Assembly: GCA_050250135.1 (NCBI GenBank) | Contig: JBFWPF010000036.1 | Span: forward strand, 1 to 11,903 | Direction: 5' to 3' | Origin: JBFWPF01 sp050250135 | Lineage (GTDB): Bacteria > Chlamydiota > Chlamydiia > Chlamydiales > JAFEGQ01 | Length of the DNA: 11,903 nucleotides | Shown here: one piece after another, positions 6,653 through 11,903 of the stretch | Layout of the letters: the number at the start of each line of letters is the position of its first letter | How positions within the stretch are numbered: the first letter of the stretch is position 1 | The notes under the pieces: model-generated | What the model was told of the DNA's origin: nothing | Database searches by the model: none | Seen by the model: only the letters and a program-made list of their open reading frames with translations | Made by a program: the position numbers and the translations under genes

Positions 6653-7206
6653 AGAGCCCCCATGAGATAGACGTAGGTGAAGATGAAGATCCAGATGACG
6701 TCGAGGAAGTGCCAGAAGAGGCGCAGGCAGTCGAGCCGTCTCCAGCTGATCGGGTTTAGGCCGTGGCGCACGATGGGGATGGCGAGGATAACCATCCAGA
6801 GGAGGCCGATGGTGACGTGGAGGCCGTGGGTGCCAACGAGGGTGAAGTAGGCCGAAAGGAAGGCGCTCCTCTCCCAGCTGTTGCCCTCGAAGAGGAGGCG
6901 GCTAAACTCGGTGAATTCGAGGGCAAGAAAGCCGGCTCCGAGGAGGAAGGTGGCCCCAAATAGGGTGAGGAGGCGGGCGCGCCCAGGGCGGCCGACCATC
7001 GCGAGTCCTGAGGTGAAGCTGCTGGTGAGGAGGAGGAGCGTCTCTGCTAGCGCATAGGAAGGGCTAAAAAGCTCCTGCGGTGTGGGCCCCCCAAAGGTGC
7101 TGGGGTGGAGCACAGCGTAGGTGACAAAAAGGATACCGAAAAGGATCGCATCGGTCATCAGGTAGGTCCAGAACCCAAAGCGGAGGTTGGCTTCGGTGGT
7201 TTCCAT
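6649..7206 (-). CDS. cyoC: Cytochrome bo quinol oxidase subunit III CyoC
   Basis: Subunit III of the heme-copper oxidase family: 185 residues with about five membrane spans, versus about 204 in E. coli. Family hallmarks are FGFWTYLMTDAILFGILFVTY at the start, the GFLALEFTEF segment, YFTLVGTHGLHVTIGLLW and the C-terminal LRLFWHFLDVIWIFIFTYVYL. It has no redox cofactor and is thought to stabilise subunit I and its proton uptake. The ATG comes one base after the cyoB stop, with a GGAGG at 7212-7217 inside the last cyoB codons at good spacing, so its ribosome binding site is embedded in cyoB. Confidence 0.95.
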   Translation of the reverse strand: METTEANLRFGFWTYLMTDAILFGILFVTYAVLHPSTFGGPTPQELFSPSYALAETLLLLTSSFTSGLAMVGRPGRARLLTLFGATFLLGAGFLALEFTEFSRLLFEGNSWERSAFLSAYFTLVGTHGLHVTIGLLWMVILAIPIVRHGLNPISWRRLDCLRLFWHFLDVIWIFIFTYVYLMGAL

Positions 7207-7207
7207 C

Positions 7208-9139
7208 CTAGCCTCCTACCGTCATAGGGGTTTCGGTCTCTTTGGTGTAGAGCCGAGTGATCAGGCAGGCGATGATCCCGGCAAGGCCTAGGCCGAAGAG
7301 CCAGAAAAGGTGCCAGACCATCGCAAAGCTAGCCACAAGGCTCAGGCCCCCAATCCAAATGGTAAGGGCGCTATTTTTCGGGAGGAGGATCTCCTCTTTG
7401 CGGGAGGGGGGGTGATGCCCATGCTGCTTCATCTCCCAGAAGGGATCGCGGGTATGGACCTCGGGTAGGGTGGCAAAGTTGTAGAGGGGGGGTGGCGATC
7501 GGGTGGACCACTCGAGGGTGCGCCCATTCCAGGGGTCGCCGGTGGTGTCCCGGTTTTCCTGGCGATGGCGGATGCTCTGGATGATCTGGAGGATCTGAAG
7601 GGCGACGCCGCAGCAGACCAGGGCAACGCCGAATGCGGCGATGGTGAAGAGGGGGTGCCAGCCGAGTTCTGCGCCGTATTGGTTGAGGCGGCGGGTTGCC
7701 CCCATAAAGCCAAGGGCGTAGAGGGGGAAGAAGGCGCAGACAAAGCCGACGAGCCAGAGGTAGAAGGCCCACCGGCCGATCCGCTCGTTTAGGGTAAAGC
7801 CAAAGACCTTCGGGAACCAGTAGGTGATCGCTGCAAAGAGGCCAAAGAGGACGCCGCCAATCACCATCGAGTGGAAGTGGGCGATCAGAAAGAGGCTGTT
7901 GTGGGTCTGGAAGTCGAAGGGGGCGATCGAGAGGAGGACCCCCGAGACACCGCCGGTGGTGAAGGTAAAGACAAAGCCCAAAAACCAGAGGAGGGGAGTT
8001 TTATACTCGACCCGCCCCCGGAACATCGTGAAGAGCCAGTTGAAGATTTTGACCCCTGTTGGGACAGCGATGATCATCGTCATCAGCCCGAAGAAGGCGT
8101 TGACGTTGGGACCCGCACCCATCGTGAAGAAGTGGTGGAGCCAGACGATAAAGGAGAGGACCGTGATTGCCACGATCGCCCAGACCATAGACGCATAGCC
8201 AAAGAGGCGCTTTCGGGAGAAGGTGGCGACCACCTCGGAGTAGACCCCGAAGGCGGGGAGGATCAGGATGTAGACCTCAGGGTGGCCCCACGCCCAGATG
8301 AGGTTGATGTACATCATCGGATTGCCACCATACTGGGAGGTAAAGAGGTGCATCCCCAGCGTTCTGTCGAGGGCGAGCATGCTGATCGTCGCGGTCAGCA
8401 CCGGAAAGGCAAACAGGACAAGGACGAGGGTGCCGATCGAGGCCCAGACAAACATCGGCATCCGCATCAGCGTCATGCCGGGGCAGCGCATCATAAAGAT
8501 CGTCGCCATAAAGTTAATGCCCGAGAGGAGGCTCCCCACACCCGCAACCTGGACACTCCAGATCCAGTAGTCGACCCCTACGCCCGGATTGTAGCCCGCC
8601 TCCGAGAGGGGAGGGTAGGCGACCCAGCCGGTAGCAGAAAAAACGCCGTAGACAAGAGAGACCATCAAGAGGGAGGCGCCCGAAGCAAAGAGCCAAAAGC
8701 TCACCGCGTTGAGGAAGGGGAAGGCCACATCCCGTGCGCCGATCTGGAGGGGGATGATCAGGTTCATCAATCCAAAGACAAAGCCCATCCCCACAAAGAA
8801 GATCATCGTCGTCCCGTGGGCCGTGAAGATCTGCTGGAAGTGGTCGGCCGAGAGGAGGCCGCTCGCCTCCCCGACGGCGAGAAACTGCTGAGCGCGGATC
8901 AGGACCGCATCCGATATCCCTTTGAGGAGCATGATGAGGGCGACGATCAGGTACATAACGCCGATCTTTTTGGGATCGACGGTGGTGAGCCAGTTTTTCC
9001 AGAGCCACCTCCAGCGGTGCAGGTAGGTGATCAGTCCGCCCAGAAAGAGGGCCCCCAGGACGACCGATATCGCCACCGTCGACTGGAGGAGGTCGTGTTC
9101 AAAGGCCTTAAGGGTAAGCCTACCGTACAGGGGGTTCAT
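7208..9139 (-). CDS. cyoB: Cytochrome bo quinol oxidase subunit I CyoB
   Basis: The catalytic subunit (643 residues; E. coli about 663), which reduces oxygen to water at a heme o/CuB centre and pumps protons. Residues expected from the E. coli enzyme are present with an offset of two: heme b ligands His108 and His423, heme o ligand His421, CuB ligands His286, His335 and His336 with the cross-linked Tyr290, D-channel Asp137 and Glu288, and K-channel Lys364. Around the high-affinity quinone site Asp77, His100 and Gln103 are kept, but the position of E. coli Arg71 is Lys73 (MLLKGISD). It belongs to the A-type quinol oxidases. The ATG lies inside the end of cyoA (20-base overlap), with GAGGA about five bases upstream. 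Confidence 0.97.
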   Translation of the reverse strand: MNPLYGRLTLKAFEHDLLQSTVAISVVLGALFLGGLITYLHRWRWLWKNWLTTVDPKKIGVMYLIVALIMLLKGISDAVLIRAQQFLAVGEASGLLSADHFQQIFTAHGTTMIFFVGMGFVFGLMNLIIPLQIGARDVAFPFLNAVSFWLFASGASLLMVSLVYGVFSATGWVAYPPLSEAGYNPGVGVDYWIWSVQVAGVGSLLSGINFMATIFMMRCPGMTLMRMPMFVWASIGTLVLVLFAFPVLTATISMLALDRTLGMHLFTSQYGGNPMMYINLIWAWGHPEVYILILPAFGVYSEVVATFSRKRLFGYASMVWAIVAITVLSFIVWLHHFFTMGAGPNVNAFFGLMTMIIAVPTGVKIFNWLFTMFRGRVEYKTPLLWFLGFVFTFTTGGVSGVLLSIAPFDFQTHNSLFLIAHFHSMVIGGVLFGLFAAITYWFPKVFGFTLNERIGRWAFYLWLVGFVCAFFPLYALGFMGATRRLNQYGAELGWHPLFTIAAFGVALVCCGVALQILQIIQSIRHRQENRDTTGDPWNGRTLEWSTRSPPPLYNFATLPEVHTRDPFWEMKQHGHHPPSRKEEILLPKNSALTIWIGGLSLVASFAMVWHLFWLFGLGLAGIIACLITRLYTKETETPMTVGG

Positions 9140-9983
9140 ACTTCCTCAAAATGGCATCAAATAGCCCCTCGTCCTCAAGGCGGTAGAGGGTAGGGGGCTC
9201 GTTTTCGCTCGGCTCGGCCAGCTGGTTGTAGGTCTCCAGATCGAGGAGGTTGGCCGACTGCTCGGCCCTCTTCACCCACCTCTCAAACTCCTCCTCGCTG
9301 GTTGCCTCTGCGACAAAATGCATCCCGGCAAAACCGACCCCGCTCAGGTTGGCGGATGAGCCGCGGAACTTTCCCTGCCTATCGGCAACCAGGCTCAGCT
9401 TCGTCCGCATGGCGGGCATAGCATAGATCTGCCCCCCGAGCTGCGGGATCCAAAAGGAGTTCATGGGCGCCTCAGCGGTGATCTCGAAGTTAAGAGGGCG
9501 CTTTTCGGGAAAGAGGAGGGTGTTGACCGTGGCTATCTTTTGCTCGGGGTAGAGGAAGAGCCATTTCCACTGGAGGGCCACCGCTTGGATCGCGACCGGC
9601 GCACCATCGACCTGGAGAGGTTTAAGGGGGTTAAGCTTATGGCAGCTGGCCCAGTTGATCACCCCGAGCACGGCCATCAGGCCAAAGGGGATCGCCCACC
9701 AGGTGAGTTCGAGCCACCTATTCCCCTCCCACTCCGGCTTGTAGGGGGCCTTGTCGTTTCCCGCCCGGTATCTCCAGGCGACGAAAAAGGCGATGGCAAA
9801 GGCAGGGATCACCACCACCGCCATGATCAGGCAACCCACAATGAGAAGCCACCGCTGCTGCAGGCCAACCCATCCGGCGGGATTCAGCACGGGGGCGTCG
9901 TAGGCCAAAAAACAGAGGAGGCCGATCAGGGCAGCGGTAAGCCCCAAGATCACAAAGAGGGCAATCTTCCCATGGTGTCTCAT
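9120..9983 (-). CDS. cyoA: Cytochrome bo quinol oxidase subunit II CyoA
   Basis: Subunit II of the quinol oxidase (287 residues; E. coli about 315). An N-terminal hydrophobic segment (7-27) is followed by two membrane spans (about 44-69 and 91-112) and a periplasmic cupredoxin-like domain. Family signatures are PAGWVGLQQRWLLI (35-48), LQWKWLFLYPEQKIATVN (137-154), MNSFWIPQLGGQIYAM and SGVGFAGMHF. The CuA cysteines of cytochrome c oxidases are absent, as expected for a quinol oxidase. Cys24 in IGLLCFLAYD sits where E. coli CyoA carries its lipid-modified Cys, but the residues before it fit a lipobox poorly, so lipidation is uncertain. It is the first gene of the operon; only a weak AGG precedes the ATG. 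The 5' neighbour is divergent and very close. Confidence 0.96.
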   Translation of the reverse strand: MRHHGKIALFVILGLTAALIGLLCFLAYDAPVLNPAGWVGLQQRWLLIVGCLIMAVVVIPAFAIAFFVAWRYRAGNDKAPYKPEWEGNRWLELTWWAIPFGLMAVLGVINWASCHKLNPLKPLQVDGAPVAIQAVALQWKWLFLYPEQKIATVNTLLFPEKRPLNFEITAEAPMNSFWIPQLGGQIYAMPAMRTKLSLVADRQGKFRGSSANLSGVGFAGMHFVAEATSEEEFERWVKRAEQSANLLDLETYNQLAEPSENEPPTLYRLEDEGLFDAILRKYEPPVR

Positions 9984-10005
9984 AGCGCCTAGTCTCGACG
10001 CCTAA

Positions 10006-10638
10006 ATGATTTTTTTCTACCATGCCGTTATGACCCGTTACTGTTTTTCGAAGGAGTGGTTTGATGAGCACATCTCTGTTTGGGAGAGGCTCCTCCAGCC
10101 CCTCCAAGGCACGTCGGTAAGAGCCCTTGAGATTGGAGTCTTTGAGGGGTGTTCAACGGTTTGGCTTCTGGAGAATATCCTTGTTCATCCCCATGCTCGC
10201 CTTATCGCGGTAGATACCTTTGAAGGGGGGATGGAGAATAAGCACTGGCATCCCCACTTGCTGGATGGACTCGAGGAGCGATTTTTGGCCAATATCGCCG
10301 CCACAGGACAGGGGGACCAGGTTGAGACGATCAAAAGGGACTCATTTGGTGCGCTCGTGGGCCTGCACGCTAAGGCCTGCGAGCCCTTCGACCTTATCTA
10401 CATTGACGGCTCCCATAGGGCGTGTGATGTCCTCGCCGATGCGGCCCTCTCCTGGCCTCTCCTCAAATCGGGCGGGATACTGATCTTCGATGACTACCTC
10501 TGGGATGTCTTTCCTGAGCCCCACCACAATCCCCGTGTGGCGATCGATGCCTTTCTCATCTCCTATGCCCCCCAGTATGAGCTCCTCCACTCCGATTACC
10601 AGGTAGCGGTGCGCAAATGCCCCTCGAATATCTCCTGA
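10006..10638 (+). CDS. Class I SAM-dependent methyltransferase, Methyltransf_24-like
   Basis: A 210-residue class I methyltransferase of the Methyltransf_24 type. Motif I is ALEIGVFEGCST (40-51), the acidic end of the second strand is LIAVDTFEGG (66-75), the fourth-strand motif is FDLIYIDGSH (128-137), and GGILIFDDY (156-164) follows. The IDGSH and DD residues resemble the metal-binding acidic set of cation-dependent O-methyltransferases, but the substrate is unknown. The start is uncertain: ATG 10006 leaves just 22 bases to the divergent cyoA start, while ATG 10030 (residue 9) is equally plausible and neither has a clear ribosome binding site. The stop lies 22 bases inside the following permease gene, suggesting coupled expression. 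Confidence 0.85.
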   Translation: MIFFYHAVMTRYCFSKEWFDEHISVWERLLQPLQGTSVRALEIGVFEGCSTVWLLENILVHPHARLIAVDTFEGGMENKHWHPHLLDGLEERFLANIAATGQGDQVETIKRDSFGALVGLHAKACEPFDLIYIDGSHRACDVLADAALSWPLLKSGGILIFDDYLWDVFPEPHHNPRVAIDAFLISYAPQYELLHSDYQVAVRKCPSNIS

Positions 10639-11381
10639 TCGCCCTTTCGGCCTTTATCGCCTCCCTGATCACCTTCTATTCAGGGTTTGGTCTAGCAACC
10701 CTACTGATGCCGGTGATGGCGATCTTTCTCCCCTTGCCTCTTGCCATTGGCCTGACCGCCATCGTCCACCTCTGTCACAACCTCGCTAAGTCGCTCCTCC
10801 TCTATAGAGCCATTAGGTGGGGTGTGGTGATCCGGTTTGGTATCCCCGCAATTTTAGCGGCGGTGGCGGGCGCATACCTCCTCAGGGAGCTCACCTTTTT
10901 GCCGCCGCTCGCCACCTACACTCTCTGGGGGTTCCCGATCACGCTCACCCTGCTCCATCTTCTGATCGGCCTTCTGCTGATCCTCTTTGCTACCCTCCAG
11001 CTCCTCCCCTTGCCCCGCCTTCATAACCTCTACGTAGGGGGCGTCTTAAGCGGCTTTTTTGGTGGCTTGTCGGGGAACCAGGGGGCCTTCCGGAGCCTCT
11101 TTCTTGTGAACGCCATTGACGACACGCCGACCTATATCGGAACCAGTGCCTTCATTGCCTCGGCAGTCGATGCGATCCGGATCCTGGTCTACGGCTGGGC
11201 CTTCTGGTCACTCTTCACGCTAAAGAGCCTGCCGCCGCTCGGTGCGGGCCTTGGCGGCGCCCTTCTCGGAGTGGCGGTTGGCATGGCCTACCTCCGCCGC
11301 GTGCCCCTCCAGTGGGTCCGCTACCTCGTAGTGGGTCTGCTGTATCTGTTGGGGGTGTTGCTAGCTGTTGGGTTGATATGA
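10617..11381 (+). CDS. TauE/SafE-family membrane permease
   Basis: A 254-residue, strongly hydrophobic protein with about eight predicted membrane spans, fitting the TauE/SafE (sulfite exporter/UPF0721) family. The first span contains FIASLITFYSGFGLATLL, and the second half carries GVLSGFFGGLSGNQGAFRSL, the glycine-rich repeat motif that is the best family marker. Members have been linked to export or uptake of sulfite, sulfoacetate and other small organosulfur or organic anions; the substrate cannot be read from the sequence. The ATG overlaps the upstream methyltransferase gene by 22 bases, so the two probably form a short operon. No convincing terminator hairpin was found after the TGA at 11379-11381. 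Confidence 0.88.
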   Translation: MPLEYLLIALSAFIASLITFYSGFGLATLLMPVMAIFLPLPLAIGLTAIVHLCHNLAKSLLLYRAIRWGVVIRFGIPAILAAVAGAYLLRELTFLPPLATYTLWGFPITLTLLHLLIGLLLILFATLQLLPLPRLHNLYVGGVLSGFFGGLSGNQGAFRSLFLVNAIDDTPTYIGTSAFIASAVDAIRILVYGWAFWSLFTLKSLPPLGAGLGGALLGVAVGMAYLRRVPLQWVRYLVVGLLYLLGVLLAVGLI

Positions 11382-11532
11382 TAACACACCCAGCGATACG
11401 GGTTTCCACAAGCGTCTCTGCGCTTGAACAGGGCATGGCAGCCTCCCTCTTGTGGCGCAAAAGTTCTCAGAGCGGTGTCCCGGACGATCTGCTTAACCAT
11501 TTTGGGGAATACGTTGGGAAGCGATACCCACG
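11382..11532. other. Non-coding or decayed stretch after the permease gene
   Basis: No recognised gene was found on either strand. A plus-strand frame of about 58 codons beginning at ATG 11379 (overlapping the permease stop) ends at TAA 11555-11557. A minus-strand frame from an ATG near 11504 reads MVKQIVRDTALRTFAPQEGG onward. Neither matches a family I know. Given the transposase fragment next to it, this is probably decayed mobile-element sequence. Confidence 0.35.
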
Positions 11533-11661
11533 GCTTTCCGCTGCGGGTTTTGCGTAATAGGTGGACCGGCTTAGCCCTAGAAGCTCACACTGGCGGGCCA
11601 CTGCAATTCTTGGGTGGCTAGGTTCGATCATCTCTCGCGCTTCTCCTGGGCTAAAAGCCAG
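11533..11661 (-). pseudogene. N-terminal fragment of a second IS3-family orfB
   Basis: The minus strand reads LAFSPGEAREMIEPSHPRIA and then VARQCELLGLSRSTYYAKPA followed by AES. This is the characteristic start of IS3-family orfB proteins, where a (M)IxxxHPxLSxxRQCELLGLSRSxYYYxP pattern is strongly conserved. Downstream the match is lost: the frame reads SRGYRFPTYSPKWLSR, which does not continue the usual region, and no helix-turn-helix or DDE core follows. Only about 43 codons survive. It lies on the strand opposite to the left IS3 fragment and preserves a different part of the protein. Confidence 0.75.
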
Positions 11662-11685
11662 ATTATACCAATCCTAAAAAATAAG

Positions 11686-11713
11686 TTCACAGGTTAATCA
11701 AAGGTGCTATATC
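11686..11713 (+). promoter_or_regulatory. Possible sigma-70-like promoter before the small ORF at 11737
   Basis: A TTCACA -35-like box (11686-11691) and a TATATC -10-like box (11708-11713) are separated by 16 bases and lie about 25 bases before the ATG at 11737. The match is moderate and the region is AT-rich, so chance occurrence is possible. The strong ribosome binding site immediately downstream supports it. Confidence 0.3.
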
Positions 11714-11736
11714 CTCTTCTGAAAAGGAGGTGGCGC

Positions 11737-11793
11737 ATGGCTGGAAAAATATTGAAGCCCTTGCACGGGATTGACCGGGGCTTTGTTGCCTAA
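11737..11793 (+). CDS. Short ORF with perfect Shine-Dalgarno, possibly a truncated gene
   Basis: ATG 11737 follows a perfect AAGGAGGT (11724-11731) by five bases and gives only MAGKILKPLHGIDRGFVA before TAA. In another frame, open after a TGA, a basic stretch continues with GALLPKSTSKKSRAGVVLDK and then FKRRMNLAKLTP, stopping near 11879. A frameshift between the two parts would join them into one basic protein of roughly 45-50 residues. I do not recognise the family. It may be a real small gene, or the 5' stub of a decayed mobile-element gene next to the IS3 fragment. Confidence 0.35.
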   Translation: MAGKILKPLHGIDRGFVA

Positions 11794-11903
11794 ATCTACT
11801 TCCAAGAAAAGCCGGGCTGGCGTTGTCCTAGATAAGGCGTTTAAACGGCGTATGAACTTGGCCAAGCTAACGCCCTAAAATGGTTCAAGATATGCAATTT
11901 CAT

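Noticed and set aside
7871..9193. A 440-codon plus-strand open frame opposite cyoB
   Set aside because: It is antisense to a clear, complete cyoB. Its composition is dominated by Asp, Glu, Gly, Arg and His runs, which result from reading a GC-biased membrane-protein gene on the other strand. No family motif is visible.
11844..11903. A 19-codon minus-strand frame beginning at the right edge (ATG 11903)
   Set aside because: Too short, with no visible ribosome binding site because the upstream sequence is outside the window, and no recognisable motif.
1..11903. CRISPR arrays, tRNA or rRNA genes, toxin-antitoxin or anti-phage systems
   Set aside because: I saw no regularly spaced direct repeats, no tRNA-like cloverleaf or rRNA segment, and none of the intact ORFs belongs to a defence family I recognise.

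Overview
The window looks like chromosomal DNA of an aerobic Gram-negative bacterium. The strongest evidence is a complete cytochrome bo-type quinol oxidase operon (cyoABCDE), found mainly in Proteobacteria and in some other Gram-negative lineages, including environmental chlamydiae. I cannot name the organism from sequence alone. Genes are tightly packed, with many stop/start overlaps and convergent gene ends that overlap. Decayed transposase fragments lie at both edges.

Layout, left to right. (1) 1-614: the start of a minus-strand gene that runs off the left edge, then a broken IS3-family orfB with its catalytic core deleted, ending in a recognisable IS3-type right end. (2) 626-2735: a class I SAM methyltransferase starting just beyond the IS end, convergent with and overlapping a flavin amine oxidase. 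(3) 2782-4850: a coupled plus-strand trio, made of a Vat/CatB-like hexapeptide acetyltransferase, a stand-alone GyrI-like effector-binding protein and a zinc alcohol dehydrogenase of the CAD/YahK type, closed by a good intrinsic terminator. (4) 4840-5484: an endonuclease/exonuclease/phosphatase (EEP) family gene on the minus strand, broken by frameshifts and by a TAG inside its catalytic LQE motif. (5) 5517-9983: cyoE-D-C-B-A read right to left, so transcription runs A to E. Subunits I, II, III and IV are present, plus the heme O synthase needed to make the cofactor. (6) 10006-11381: a Methyltransf_24-type methyltransferase overlapping a TauE/SafE-family permease, divergent from cyoA. (7) 11382-11903: a gene-poor tail holding a second IS3-family orfB fragment in the opposite orientation, and a short ORF with a perfect Shine-Dalgarno sequence.

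Functionally, CyoA-D oxidise quinol and reduce oxygen at the inner membrane, and CyoE supplies heme O. The trio in (3) could handle small xenobiotic or reactive carbonyl compounds (acetylation, ligand binding, aldehyde/alcohol redox), but that is inference from family and operon context. I see no convincing undescribed multi-gene system. The most checkable oddities are the Arg-to-Lys change at the CyoB quinone site, the decayed EEP gene, the acetyltransferase/GyrI/ADH trio and the small edge ORFs with strong ribosome binding sites.
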